NCBI GenBank assembly: GCA_003220685.1
Contig: QHTE01000061.1
Location: forward strand, 100,157 to 164,156
Length of the DNA: 64,000 bases
Source: Candidatus Rokuibacteriota bacterium
Lineage (GTDB): Bacteria > Methylomirabilota > Methylomirabilia > Rokubacteriales > CSP1-6
Direction: 5' to 3'
A model generated the notes under the pieces. That model saw only the letters and a program-made list of their open reading frames with translations. It searched no databases and was not told the DNA's origin. Position numbers and translations under genes: made by a program. Shown one piece after another: positions 16,544 to 25,434 of the stretch. Position 1 is the stretch's first letter, and every line of letters begins with the position of its first letter.

Positions 16544-18028
16544 CTACTTGACCCACGCGACCTCGGAGAGATCGAACACCGGCGCGGGCAGATCCTTCCA
16601 GAGCCCCTGCACGCCCTTCTTGGTCACGGCGAGCCGGGGGTGGATGTAGAGCCAGACGACCGGCGCGTCTTCGACGAGCTTCTTCTGGATCTTCACGTAC
16701 AGCTCCCGGCGCGCCTTGTCGTCGACCGTGGTCTCGGACTCCTGGAAGAGCTTCTGGAACTCGGGGCTATCGTAGCGGAAGTAATACTTCGGGTTGGCGT
16801 AGTTGGCGACGTCCCACGCCTCGGCGTGGCCGATGATCGTCAGGTCGTAGTCGGCGTCCTTCCACACCCGCGCGAGCCACTGGCCCCACTCGATCTGCTC
16901 GATCTTGATCTTCACGCCGACCTTCGCGAGCTGGTCGGCCAGGACCTCGCCGGTGCGTACGGTGTAATAGTACTGCGGCGCCACCTTCAGCACCGCGTCG
17001 AACCCGTTCGGATATCCGGCCTCGGCCAGGAGCTTCTTGGCCTTCGCGGGGTCGTACGGCATCGCGCCGGACATGTCGACGAAGTACGGATTGAGCGGAT
17101 CGACGTTGGTCCCGAGCACGTGGCCCAGACCGAACATCGCGCCCTTCACCACCTCGGGCTTGTTGATCCCGTACGTGACGGCGCGGCGGACCCGCACGTC
17201 GGTGAAGGGCTTGCGCGAGTTGTTCATCGACATGATGACGTCGTTCGTCGTCTCGCCGACGATGACCTGGAAGCGCGGGTCCTTCTGGAGGTCCGGGATG
17301 TGCTCGGGGCCCAGGCCGAACATGGCGGCGTCGACGTCGCCCGCCTTGAGCGCGGCCAGCGCCGCGTTCGGGTCCGGGATGAACCGGTACGTCACGCGGT
17401 CGATCTTGGGCAGTCCCTTGACGTGGTAGTCGGGATTCTTCACGAGCACGATCCGGTCGCCGCGCACCCACTCGCCGAGCCTGTAGGGTCCGGTGCCGAT
17501 CGGCTCGCTCTTCAGCGTGTCCACCGCCTCGCGCGGATAGATGACCGAGCCCTGGCGCGCCATGTTGAGGAGGAAATTGGCGGTGGTGGTCTTCAGCGCG
17601 AATGTGATCGTGTAGTCGTCCTTGACGATGATGTCGGCGATCGCTTCGTACTGCTTCGCCGCCGGGTGCTTGGTCTCGGGGTTCAACGCCCGGTCGAAGA
17701 CGAACTTCACGTCGGTGGCCCTCAGCTCGCGGCCGTTGTGGAAGCGGACGCCGCGCTTGAGGAAGAACGTGTAGTTCTTGTTGTCCGACGTGTTCCAGCG
17801 CTCGGCGAGCCACGGCACGAGCTTGCCGTGACGATCGACCTTCACCAGCGCCTCCTGCACGTTGTAGAAGACGACCGCCGCGGTGGCGGAGGCCGGAGTC
17901 GCGGTCAGATCGAGCCCCGGCGGCTCGGTGGCCACCTGCACCACGAGGTTTTGCGCGTCGGCCGCGGCGGGCGACGCGAGCGGCACGAGCGCGAGCGCGA
18001 CGAGCAGGAGCCTGGCGAGGTGCCGCAT
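16544..18028 (-). CDS. Extracellular solute-binding protein family 5 (peptide type)
   Basis: 494 residues with a Sec signal peptide (positively charged start, hydrophobic stretch to about residue 25, Ala-rich cleavage region). The mature protein begins with VQVATEPPGLDLT. Family 5 marks include WNTSDNKNYTFFLKRGVRFHNG and ATDVKFVFDRAL. It captures peptides or related solutes and passes them to the two permeases downstream. The ligand is not predictable. An in-frame ATG at 18028 fits the signal peptide well. Confidence 0.92.
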   Translation of the reverse strand: MRHLARLLLVALALVPLASPAAADAQNLVVQVATEPPGLDLTATPASATAAVVFYNVQEALVKVDRHGKLVPWLAERWNTSDNKNYTFFLKRGVRFHNGRELRATDVKFVFDRALNPETKHPAAKQYEAIADIIVKDDYTITFALKTTTANFLLNMARQGSVIYPREAVDTLKSEPIGTGPYRLGEWVRGDRIVLVKNPDYHVKGLPKIDRVTYRFIPDPNAALAALKAGDVDAAMFGLGPEHIPDLQKDPRFQVIVGETTNDVIMSMNNSRKPFTDVRVRRAVTYGINKPEVVKGAMFGLGHVLGTNVDPLNPYFVDMSGAMPYDPAKAKKLLAEAGYPNGFDAVLKVAPQYYYTVRTGEVLADQLAKVGVKIKIEQIEWGQWLARVWKDADYDLTIIGHAEAWDVANYANPKYYFRYDSPEFQKLFQESETTVDDKARRELYVKIQKKLVEDAPVVWLYIHPRLAVTKKGVQGLWKDLPAPVFDLSEVAWVK

Positions 18029-18040
18029 CGAGCGATCCTC

Positions 18041-19009
18041 CTAGCGCTTGGACGACGACTTCGTGGACGACGACCGGAAGTACTCGACCGTCCGCCGGAA
18101 CCCCTCGTCGAAGTCGACCAGCGGCGAGTAGCCGAGGAGCCGCTTGGCCTTCGAGACGTCGGCGAGCGTGTGCGGGACGTCGCCCGCGCGCGACGGGGTG
18201 TGACGCCGCTCGAGCCGCCGGCCCAGGATCGCCTCGAGCCGCACGATGATCTCGAGCAGGCTCACGCGGCCGCCGCAGCCGACGTTGAAGACCTCGCCCG
18301 GCGCCCCGGACGAGGTGGCGGCGAGCAGATTGGCCTCGACGACGTTGTCGATGTAGGTGAAGTCTCGCGACTGCGAGCCGTCGCCGTGCACCTCGAGCGG
18401 CTGACCGCGCAGGCCCCACTGGATGAAGCGCGCGATGACCGCCGCGTACTGCGACTTCGGGTCCTGCCGCGGCCCGAAAACGTTGAAGTAGCGGAGGCCG
18501 ACCGTCTCGACGCCGTAGAGGCGGGTCCACGCCGCGGCGTACTGCTCGCCGGCCGCCTTCGACACGGCGTAGGGCGACACCGGCGCCGGCGGCTGGTCCT
18601 CGCGCTTGGGCAGCTCCGGACGGTCGCCGTACACCGACGACGACGACGCGTAGACGACCCGCGGCACCTTGCAGCGCCGCGCGGCCTCGAGCACGTGCAG
18701 GGTGCCGGTGACGTTGTTGTCGTTCGCGCCGAGCGGATCTTTGACCGAGCGCGGCACCGAGCGCATCGCCGCCTGGTGATAGATCACGCGCGCGCCCCGC
18801 GCCGCCCGCTGGAGCGCCGAAAGATTCCGGATGTCCGCGCGGATCACCTCGAGCTGACGACGGAACTTGGGCGTGAACGGGAGATTGGTCCGGGCACCGG
18901 TCGAGAAGTTGTCGATGATGCGAACGCGACCGCCGTTGGCGAGGAGCCGCTCGACGAGATGCGAGCCGATGAAGCCGGCGCCACCCGTCACGAGCGCGAG
19001 ATCGCTCAC
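18041..19009 (-). CDS. NAD-dependent epimerase (UDP-glucose 4-epimerase-like extended SDR)
   Basis: 322 residues, GTG start. VTGGAGFIGSHLVE (7-20) binds NAD, S122-S125 lie in YASSSSVYG, and Y147-x3-K151 (YAVSK) is intact. The segments RYFNVFGPRQDP and VHGDGSQSRDF are typical of UDP-hexose 4-epimerases and UDP-glucuronate epimerases. It is encoded 12 nt before the binding-protein gene in the same direction, although functionally it belongs with the surface-glycan genes at 9-14 kb and the GT4 at 19.3 kb. Confidence 0.88.
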   Translation of the reverse strand: MSDLALVTGGAGFIGSHLVERLLANGGRVRIIDNFSTGARTNLPFTPKFRRQLEVIRADIRNLSALQRAARGARVIYHQAAMRSVPRSVKDPLGANDNNVTGTLHVLEAARRCKVPRVVYASSSSVYGDRPELPKREDQPPAPVSPYAVSKAAGEQYAAAWTRLYGVETVGLRYFNVFGPRQDPKSQYAAVIARFIQWGLRGQPLEVHGDGSQSRDFTYIDNVVEANLLAATSSGAPGEVFNVGCGGRVSLLEIIVRLEAILGRRLERRHTPSRAGDVPHTLADVSKAKRLLGYSPLVDFDEGFRRTVEYFRSSSTKSSSKR

Positions 19010-19099
19010 GCGGTGATTGTAACATCGCCGGCTCGCCCGACCGCGCGCTCCGCGCGCCTTGACACTCTGAAAAGCGCGGCGGTACCGTGGGTCGGCCCG

Positions 19100-19312
19100 A
19101 TGAGCACTCGTGAGCCGCTCGATTCGATGCTGCTCTGCTACTGCACCAACCTGACCATCGGCGAGCTCCGCGAGGCATGCCTCGCCGGGAAGTGGCCGCT
19201 GGCGGAGAAGGAGCGGACCGGCAAGCTCTGTACCGGCTGCGTCGGCGACCTCCTCTACTGTCTCCGGCGCTTCGGCGTGGCGCCGACCTTGCGCCTCACG
19301 CTCGACGACTAG
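19100..19312 (+). CDS. BFD-like [2Fe-2S] small ferredoxin
   Basis: 70 residues. C13-x-C15 in CYCTN and C44-x2-C47 in CTGC reproduce the four-Cys pattern of bacterioferritin-associated ferredoxin-like domains (the Fer2_BFD type), with the usual helix TIGELREAC between them. Such proteins mobilise iron or act as electron-transfer modules for larger oxidoreductases. It is alone on the plus strand, and its last 17 bases overlap the end of the convergent GT4 gene. The intact CxC...CxxC pattern shows it is real despite its size. Confidence 0.75.
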   Translation: MSTREPLDSMLLCYCTNLTIGELREACLAGKWPLAEKERTGKLCTGCVGDLLYCLRRFGVAPTLRLTLDD

Positions 19313-20426
19313 CCCCTCGAGACGCCGCCGCGGCCCGGTAGACCGCGGCCGTCTGCGCGACCATCGAGTGCAAGGTGAAGTCGCGGACCACGCGCGCGCG
19401 ACCCGCCCGCCCCATTCGGCGGCGCCGTTCGGGATCGCCGAGCAGCGACTCGATGGCGTCGGCGAGCGCCGCCGCGCCCCCGTCGGGCGCCACGAGCAAT
19501 CCCGTCGTTTCGTGCTCGACGACGTCGCGGTGGCCGGGCACGTCGGTGGCGACCACGGCGAGGCCGGATGCCATGGCCTCCAGCGGGGCCAGCGGAAGCC
19601 CCTCCTTTGACGAAGCGGTCACATAGAGGTCGAAGCTCGCGTAGACGCTCGCCTCCCATCCGACCGCCCCGGGACTGACGACGCGCACGCCCAGCTCGGC
19701 CGCCAGTCGGTCGATCCGGGCTTTCTCCGGCCCCTCGCCGACCAGCAGGAGCACCGCCTTCGGGCGCCGCTTCGCCACGAGCGCGAGCGCGTTCACGAGG
19801 GCGTCGTGTCGCTTGACGGGATCGAACCGCGCCACGCAGCCGAGCACGTGATCGTCAGCGGAGAGCCCGAGGCTTTCGCGTTTCGAGACGGGGCGCGCGC
19901 CCAGCTCGTCGACGTCGATGCCGTTCACCACCACCGCGCTGCGCCCGGGGCGGGCCAAACCCAGGCGCAGGGCTTCGGCGTTCTGCGTCTTCGAGACGTT
20001 GATCACGGTGTGGGTGATCCGCGCCAGCGCCCGCTCGACCGCCAGATAGATGGACTGGCCCGCGAGCGAATAGCTCTCGTAGTGGATGCCGTGAAACGTG
20101 TGGACGGACGGCACGCCGGCCAGCCTCGCCCCCAGCCGGCCATAGAGGCCCGCGCCCTTGCCGTGGCTGTGGACCACGTCGGCGCGCGTCTCGCGCACGA
20201 GGCGCACGACGCGCCGGAGCGTCGAAGGGAACGCGCCGAGCGAGTCCACGGCGATCCCGGCGAGCTCGACGCCCACCGTCCTGAGGTCCTCGGCGCACCG
20301 CGCGTCCCATGGACCGGCGACCGACGCCTGGAACTCGCTCGCCGGAAGGTGACGTACGAGATGCAGGACCTGCCGGGGGCCGCCGCCGAGCGCCGTGCTC
20401 GTCAAGAGCTGCAGGACGCGAATCAC
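19296..20426 (-). CDS. Family 4 glycosyltransferase
   Basis: 376 residues from the GTG at 20426, which follows GAAAGGAG at good spacing. The N-terminal domain opens with VLQLLTSTALGGGPRQVLHL, as in GT-B enzymes that act on nucleotide sugars. The C-terminal domain has RFDPVKRHDALVNAL and the donor-binding EGLPLAPLEAMASGLAVVATD (E-x7-E) near residue 285. There is no membrane segment. It is transcribed alone and convergent with the BFD-like gene. Donor and acceptor are unknown. Confidence 0.9.
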   Translation of the reverse strand: MIRVLQLLTSTALGGGPRQVLHLVRHLPASEFQASVAGPWDARCAEDLRTVGVELAGIAVDSLGAFPSTLRRVVRLVRETRADVVHSHGKGAGLYGRLGARLAGVPSVHTFHGIHYESYSLAGQSIYLAVERALARITHTVINVSKTQNAEALRLGLARPGRSAVVVNGIDVDELGARPVSKRESLGLSADDHVLGCVARFDPVKRHDALVNALALVAKRRPKAVLLLVGEGPEKARIDRLAAELGVRVVSPGAVGWEASVYASFDLYVTASSKEGLPLAPLEAMASGLAVVATDVPGHRDVVEHETTGLLVAPDGGAAALADAIESLLGDPERRRRMGRAGRARVVRDFTLHSMVAQTAAVYRAAAASRGASRRA

Positions 20427-20641
20427 GCGCGCTCCTTTCGTCGCCGTTCGCACTCGCGATCCGAGTCCATATAGTAACGTCGCGCGCGCGCTCGCGGCCG
20501 GTCAATCGAGCGATGGAGGTCATCGCAAAACATGGTTGACGTCCACGCCCCGACGGTCGATCATCCCTGCGATTCGCGATGAGCCCGATCGACCGCACGC
20601 TCGACGGATCCGTCGCCCTCTGAGCCTCGAGGAGAGCACCG

Positions 20642-21271
20642 ATGGCGTCCCCCGCGTTCGTCGCCGCCGATTTCAAGATCTTCGACGTGATGGGCTTCGG
20701 GCCGCGCATGGGCGAGATCCGCGCCCGCGTCCGTCCCAAGCTCGGCGCGTTCGGCGAGAGCCTGTCCTCCTCGGTCGGTCGCTCGGTCGGCAGCCAGGTC
20801 TTCGCGCACGTCGCCAAGCACGCGCGGCGTACCGTCAACCCGCCCCACGATACGTGGGTCGCGTTCGGACCCGACGCGCGCGGCTACAAGAAGCACAGCC
20901 ACTTCAAGATCGCCGTGTCGCGCAACTGCGTGCGCTTCCTGTTCGAGGTCGGCCCGGAGCACGCCGACAAGCGGCGCTGGGCGAGCACGTGGAAGAAGAA
21001 CGCGCCCAAGGTCGGACCGGTCCTTCGGCGGGGGAAGCACCTCGCGTGGTTCAAGAACGAGCACGACGAGGAGCCGACCTCTCCGCTCTCCGACTTCACG
21101 CCCGAGAAGCTCGGCGAGCTGGCCGACGAGCTGACCCGCACGCGCGTCGGCCAGTTCGTCGTGGGGCGCGCCGTGCCGGCGGAGGAGGCGGCGCGCTGGA
21201 CGGAGGCGCAGTACCGCTTCGCCGCGCTCGAGACCTTCCGCACCCTGGCGCCCCTCTACCGGCTGCGGTAG
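20642..21271 (+). CDS. DUF1054 / UPF0637 (YktB-like) protein
   Basis: 209 residues. The N-terminus FVAADFKIFDVMGFGPRM and the segments KKHSHFKIAVSRNCVRFLFEV and WKKNAPKVGPVLRRGKHLAWFKNEHDE correspond to the DUF1054 family. That family is best known from Bacillus YktB, and its biochemical function is not known. Its presence in this lineage is somewhat unusual. An AGGAGAG sequence precedes the ATG. It is the first gene of a plus-strand run (HAD, TPMT-like, ParB-like, SDR). Confidence 0.8.
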   Translation: MASPAFVAADFKIFDVMGFGPRMGEIRARVRPKLGAFGESLSSSVGRSVGSQVFAHVAKHARRTVNPPHDTWVAFGPDARGYKKHSHFKIAVSRNCVRFLFEVGPEHADKRRWASTWKKNAPKVGPVLRRGKHLAWFKNEHDEEPTSPLSDFTPEKLGELADELTRTRVGQFVVGRAVPAEEAARWTEAQYRFAALETFRTLAPLYRLR

Positions 21272-21273
21272 GC

Positions 21274-21918
21274 GTGGAAACCCGCGCCGTCATCTTCGAC
21301 ATGGACGGCGTGCTGATCGATTCCGGCGTGCATCACCGAGCGGCCTGGCGCGCGCTGCTCGACGAGCTGGGCGTGGCTCCCGCCGCGGCCGACACCTGGC
21401 GGCTCACGATCGGCCGCCCGAGCGTCGAGGCCGTGCCGCTGCTTCTGGGCCGCGCGACGTCGTGGGCCGAGGCGCAGCGCCTGGCCGCGCGCAAGCAGGA
21501 GCACTACCGGCGCCTCGCCGCCGGCGGGCCGGCCCTCGTCCGCGGCGTCGTCGAGTTCGTGGCCGACCTCGTCGAGCGCCGGGTGCCGCGCGCGGTCGCC
21601 ACCTCGGCCTCGCGGCACGACGTCGACGGGCTCCTGACCCGGGCCGGCCTGCGCGACCGCTTCGAGGTCGTCGCCGCCGCCGAGGACGTGAGCCGGGGCA
21701 AGCCCGATCCCGAGGTCTATCTGCTCGCGGCCCGACGCCTCGGTGTCGCGCCCGCGCAGTGCCTGGTCTTCGAGGATGCGGTGGTCGGCGTGCAGGCCGC
21801 GCGAAGCGCCGGCATGCGGGCCATTGGCGTGAGCACCGCCCACACCGAGACCGAGCTTCGCGCCGCCGGCGCCGAGCGCGCCGTCGAGGACTTCGAGGGA
21901 GTGACATGGCCAGCGTGA
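21274..21918 (+). CDS. HAD-superfamily phosphatase (beta-phosphoglucomutase-like)
   Basis: 214 residues from a GTG 2 nt after the DUF1054 stop. Motif I FDMDGVLIDS places the nucleophile at D9 and the acid/base at D11. Motif II is ATSAS, the conserved Lys is in GKPDPEVY, and motif IV is VFEDAVVGVQAA. The helical cap between motifs I and II marks a subfamily I enzyme (beta-phosphoglucomutase or phosphoglycolate phosphatase type), so the substrate is probably a small phosphorylated sugar or acid. Its 3' end overlaps the next gene by 13 nt. Confidence 0.88.
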   Translation: METRAVIFDMDGVLIDSGVHHRAAWRALLDELGVAPAAADTWRLTIGRPSVEAVPLLLGRATSWAEAQRLAARKQEHYRRLAAGGPALVRGVVEFVADLVERRVPRAVATSASRHDVDGLLTRAGLRDRFEVVAAAEDVSRGKPDPEVYLLAARRLGVAPAQCLVFEDAVVGVQAARSAGMRAIGVSTAHTETELRAAGAERAVEDFEGVTWPA

Positions 21919-22514
21919 GCACGTCCGAATTCTGGACCGATCTGTACGCGCGCGGAGGCGACGGGTGGGAGATCCGCGAGCCAGCGCCGCCGCTCGTCGA
22001 GTTCATGGACCGCACGCCGCTGGAACCGGGACGCGTCGCCGTGCCGGGCTGCGGCCGCGGCCACGACGTGCGCTTCCTGGCCCGCCACGGCTTCACCGCG
22101 GTCGGCATCGACTTTTCGCCCACCGCCATCGCCGAGGCCCGCGCGCTCGCGAAGACCGACAACGTCGCCGCCGAGTTCGTCGAGCGCGATCTGTTCACGC
22201 TCGGCGGCGACTACGCGCGCGCCTTCGACGGCGTCTGGGAGTACTCGTGCTTCTGCGCCATCGACCCCGGGCGGCGCGCGGAGTACGTGCGGACGATGGG
22301 CGCGATCCTCAAGCCGGGTGGCTGGCTGCTCGCGTGCTTCTTTCCGCTGCGACGGCGCGCCGCCGGCCCGCCGTTCCCGGTCTCCGAGCGCGAGGTGCGC
22401 CGGATGTTCGCGCCCGGATTCCGGATCGAGCGCGCCTACCCGCCGCGCTCCGTGAGGGCGCGCCAGGGGCAGGAGTGGATGGTCCTGCTGCGCCGGGTCA
22501 ACGCGCCCGCGTGA
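21906..22514 (+). CDS. TPMT-family SAM-dependent methyltransferase
   Basis: 202 residues. The N-terminal FWTDLYARGGDGWEIREPAP corresponds to the FW...W motif of thiopurine S-methyltransferase-like enzymes. The SAM loop is VPGCGRGHDVRFLARHG, followed by AVGIDFS. Relatives methylate thiols, halides or thiopurines; the acceptor here is unknown. The ATG lies inside the end of the HAD gene and is preceded by GAGGGAGTG, so the genes are translationally coupled. Confidence 0.85.
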   Translation: MASVSTSEFWTDLYARGGDGWEIREPAPPLVEFMDRTPLEPGRVAVPGCGRGHDVRFLARHGFTAVGIDFSPTAIAEARALAKTDNVAAEFVERDLFTLGGDYARAFDGVWEYSCFCAIDPGRRAEYVRTMGAILKPGGWLLACFFPLRRRAAGPPFPVSEREVRRMFAPGFRIERAYPPRSVRARQGQEWMVLLRRVNAPA

Positions 22515-22562
22515 GTCGTCGGCCGCCTGTGCTACCGTACGACCGACACGGGTGCCCGAGCA

Positions 22563-23453
22563 ATGGCTGACAAAGAGCCCTCCAGAGCGGCGCTGGAGCT
22601 GGCCGCGCAGGTCGAGCGAGACGGCGGGCGGGTCCTGGCCACGTACCAGGAGCCCGTCGGCGATCACTGGCAGATTTTCTGTCTGCTGCCGCGCGCCCGG
22701 TGCGAGGCGAGCCCATACCAGCGCGACCTCTCGCCGACTCACGTCAAGCGGCTCACCGAGTCGATCAAGCGCCTCGACCGCTTCGTGGACCCGATCGTCG
22801 CGATCTCGCCGCGGCCGGGCGTCTACTGGACGCCGAACGGCAATCACCGCCGCGCCGTCCTCGACAAGCTGAAGACCGATTTCGTTCCGGTCATCCTGGT
22901 CGTCGAGCCGGAGATGCTCTTCGAGGTGCTCCCCCTCAACGTGGAGAAAGCCCACAACCTGAAGGAGAAGTCGCTCGAGGTCATCCGAATGTACCGCGCG
23001 CTCGTGAAGGATGAGCCGGACACCACCGAGGAGAAGTGGGCCTCGCAGTTCGAGTCGCCGCACTTCATCACGCTCGGCCTCCTCTACGAGGAGAACAAGC
23101 GGTTCGCAGGCGGCGCCTTCGCGCCGATCCTCCGGCGGGTCGACAAGTTCCTGAAGCAGACCTTGCCGAAGGGCATCGACTCGAGGGCGGAGCGCGCCGA
23201 CATGGTCCGCGCCGCCGACGCCGCGCTCGCGGTGGCCGTCGCCAAGATCAAGAAGCGAGGGATCAACCACCCCTACGTGAAGAATTACCTCCTGGCGCGC
23301 ACGACCCCGCTCACGCGCGCGCGGAAGACGCTGCCGTCGTTCGAGCAGACCTTCAAGAAGCTCTGCGAGAACCTCGAGGAGTTCGACGTGAGCAAGGTCC
23401 GCTACGACGAGATCCAACGCTCCGCGATCATGTCCGCCCCGACCTCGGACTAG
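22563..23453 (+). CDS. ParB/Srx-fold N-terminal domain protein (orphan)
   Basis: 296 residues. Residues ~45-115 form a ParB-like nuclease fold: SPYQRDLSPTHVKRLTESI, then DPIVAI and NGNHRRAVLDKL, the last carrying the characteristic His-Arg of the nucleotide-binding pocket. The C-terminal 170 residues are helical and basic with no obvious DNA-binding HTH. There is no ParA neighbour, so chromosome partitioning is unlikely; a stand-alone ParB-fold CTPase or adaptor is possible. It lies 3 nt before the SDR gene. Confidence 0.72.
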   Translation: MADKEPSRAALELAAQVERDGGRVLATYQEPVGDHWQIFCLLPRARCEASPYQRDLSPTHVKRLTESIKRLDRFVDPIVAISPRPGVYWTPNGNHRRAVLDKLKTDFVPVILVVEPEMLFEVLPLNVEKAHNLKEKSLEVIRMYRALVKDEPDTTEEKWASQFESPHFITLGLLYEENKRFAGGAFAPILRRVDKFLKQTLPKGIDSRAERADMVRAADAALAVAVAKIKKRGINHPYVKNYLLARTTPLTRARKTLPSFEQTFKKLCENLEEFDVSKVRYDEIQRSAIMSAPTSD

Positions 23454-23456
23454 CTC

Positions 23457-24161
23457 ATGACCGCTCTCGCCGGCCGCGTCGCGGTCGTCACCGGCGGCAC
23501 CGGAGCGCTCGGACAGGCGGTCACCCTGCGGCTCCTCACCGACGGCGCGATCGTCGCCGTGCCGTACGCGGTCGAGGACGAGCGGAAGCGGCTGATCGAG
23601 CGGGTCGCCGCCGCCGACCACCAGCGGCTCATCTTGAAGGCGGCGGACGTGATCGACGTCAGGGCGATGGCCGCGTTCGCCGACGGTGTCGTCGCCGCCC
23701 GGGGCAAGATCGACATCCTGGTGGCCGGCGTCGGCGGCTTTGCCGGAGGCTCGCTCCTCGAGACGGATCTCGAGACCTGGACGCGCATGCTCGATCTCAA
23801 CCTGACCAGCGTCTTCAGCGCCGCGAAGGCCGTGGTCCCTGCGATGATGCGGGCTCGCTATGGCCGGGTCGTCGTCGTGGCCTCCCGCGCCGTGGTGCCC
23901 CCTGCCGGCGGGTGCATCGCCTACACCGTCGCCAAGGCCGGAGCGATCGCGTTCACGCAGGCGCTTTCGCAGGAAACGCATGCCCACGGGATCACCGTCA
24001 ACGCGGTGCTGCCGAGCACCATGGACACCCCGGCGAACCGCGCGGCGATGCCGGACAGCGACCGCAAGGGATGGGTGCCGGTGGAGGCCGTCGCCGATGC
24101 GATCGCCGTGCTGGCGCGCGAGACATCCGCCCACGTCACGGGGACCCTGCTGGCGATCTGA
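23457..24161 (+). CDS. Classical short-chain dehydrogenase/reductase
   Basis: 234 residues. TGGTGALGQ (12-20) is the cofactor loop, with S143 in ASRAV and Y156-x3-K160 (YTVAK) as the catalytic set. VNAVLPSTMDTP follows the active site as in FabG-like enzymes. Length and motifs indicate an NAD(P)-dependent oxidoreductase of a small hydroxy/keto compound, substrate unknown. It is probably cotranscribed with the ParB-like gene. Confidence 0.88.
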   Translation: MTALAGRVAVVTGGTGALGQAVTLRLLTDGAIVAVPYAVEDERKRLIERVAAADHQRLILKAADVIDVRAMAAFADGVVAARGKIDILVAGVGGFAGGSLLETDLETWTRMLDLNLTSVFSAAKAVVPAMMRARYGRVVVVASRAVVPPAGGCIAYTVAKAGAIAFTQALSQETHAHGITVNAVLPSTMDTPANRAAMPDSDRKGWVPVEAVADAIAVLARETSAHVTGTLLAI

Positions 24162-24301
24162 AGGGCCCGGCGTCGGGGGGCCTGGAGCGTCCGGAAAACC
24201 CCGCCCGGGAGGGGCTCCCTCGCCGTAAACGATCGGATACCGCATCCGTCCAATCAATCAGTGGTTTTGTGCGGTCAGATTCCGAGCCACGGGAGGGACC
24301 G

Positions 24302-24802
24302 ATGAAGCCCCTGACGACGATGGCGACGGCAGCGGTAATTCTGGCGCTGGGCTACGGCGCCGCAGACGCCCAGAACGGGCGCGCGATCAGACAGGACCAG
24401 CAGGATGTTCGCCAGGACCGCCGAGAGCTCCACCGGGACACTCGCGATATCCGCCAGGACCGGCGCGAGCTGGCGGGCGATCGGCGCGAGCTCAGCCAGG
24501 ACATCAAGGCCGGGCGCGCCGACGAGGTGAAGCAGGACCGCGCGGAGATCCGCGGCGACCGGCGCGATCTCAACCGCGATCGGCGCGACCTCCGCAACGA
24601 TCAGGCCGTCAGGCGGGGCCACCAGGACGTTCGCCAGGATCGACGCGAGCTCGCGCGCGACAACCGCGATATCCGCCAGGACCGGCGCGAGCTCGCGGGC
24701 GACCGCCGGGAGCTGCGTGAGGACCTCCGCGATCGGCGCGACGACCGCCGCGACCTTCGCCAGGATCAACGCGAGCTGGCGCGCGACGAGAGGAGTCGGT
24801 AG
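24302..24802 (+). CDS. Exported Asp/Arg-rich heptad-repeat protein
   Basis: 166 residues; the ATG follows GGGAGGG. A signal peptide (1-23, ending ADA) is followed by about 19 heptads of the form [V/I/L]-R-Q-D-R-R-E, with one aliphatic residue per seven and nearly all other positions Arg, Asp, Glu or Gln. The whole mature chain is predicted to be one long, highly charged helix or coiled coil. A 30-residue block at ~35-64 is almost repeated at ~109-138 (RQDRREL...DIRQDRRELAGDRREL). I do not recognise a function; an extracytoplasmic structural or metal- or polyanion-binding helix is possible. It lies just upstream of the ECF sigma operon. Confidence 0.75.
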   Translation: MKPLTTMATAAVILALGYGAADAQNGRAIRQDQQDVRQDRRELHRDTRDIRQDRRELAGDRRELSQDIKAGRADEVKQDRAEIRGDRRDLNRDRRDLRNDQAVRRGHQDVRQDRRELARDNRDIRQDRRELAGDRRELREDLRDRRDDRRDLRQDQRELARDERSR

Positions 24803-24869
24803 CAGCCGGCAACACTTGCCGCCGGACCGTCAGGAGTGACAAGGTGAAGGGTGAAGGGACACCAGGCGA

Positions 24870-25433
24870 GTGGAGCCCGCGGACGAAGCGCTCTGTGAGC
24901 GCGTGGCCAGGCGAGACGAGGCGGCGTTCGACCTCCTCGTGTCGCGCTATCAGGAGCGAGCGTATCGTCTCGCCTGGTCGATCCTCCGGAACGCCGAGGA
25001 CGCGCGCGACGTCTCGCAGGAGGCCTTCATCCGGCTGCACGAGATGGCGGGGAGCTTTCGTGGACGGTCGAAGTTCTCGACGTGGTTCTATCGGATCCTG
25101 GTCAACCTCTGTCTGGACCACAAGCGCAAGCACAAGTGGTGGAAGCTGTGGGTCCGGGACGACGACGACGATCGGGCCGAGACGATCCTCGACCGGCAAC
25201 CGGCGCCGGTCAACGATCCGGTGGACAAGCTGAGCCGGGACGAGACTTTGAAGGCGCTGGGGTCCGCCGTAGATCGGCTGGCCCCGCGCCAGCGGGCGGC
25301 GGTACTGCTCAGGGTTCAGGAGGACATGGCGACATACGATATCGCCCGGGTGCTCAAGTGCTCCGAGGCGACCGTGCGCGTCCACCTGCACCGCGCGCTC
25401 GCGACCCTGAAGAAGACGGTGGAGAAGCGCTGA
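24870..25433 (+). CDS. ECF-type RNA polymerase sigma factor
   Basis: 187 residues, GTG start. Region 2 (residues ~20-85) contains RYQERAYRLAWSILRNAEDARDVSQEAFIRLHE and FSTWFYRILVNLCLDHKRK. Region 4 (~125-180) ends with the helix-turn-helix DIARVLKCSEATVRVHLHRAL. This is a canonical extracytoplasmic-function sigma factor. A zinc-finger anti-sigma gene begins 1 nt after its stop, so regulation by sequestration is expected. The downstream DUF3106, DUF1800 and DUF1501 genes are candidate targets as well as operon members. Confidence 0.93.
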   Translation: MEPADEALCERVARRDEAAFDLLVSRYQERAYRLAWSILRNAEDARDVSQEAFIRLHEMAGSFRGRSKFSTWFYRILVNLCLDHKRKHKWWKLWVRDDDDDRAETILDRQPAPVNDPVDKLSRDETLKALGSAVDRLAPRQRAAVLLRVQEDMATYDIARVLKCSEATVRVHLHRALATLKKTVEKR

Positions 25434-25434
25434 C

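Noticed and set aside
16343..19312. 989-codon open frame on the plus strand
   Set aside because: Antisense to the permease, binding-protein and epimerase genes. Only its last 70 codons (from 19100) encode a recognisable protein, the BFD-like ferredoxin, which is listed separately.
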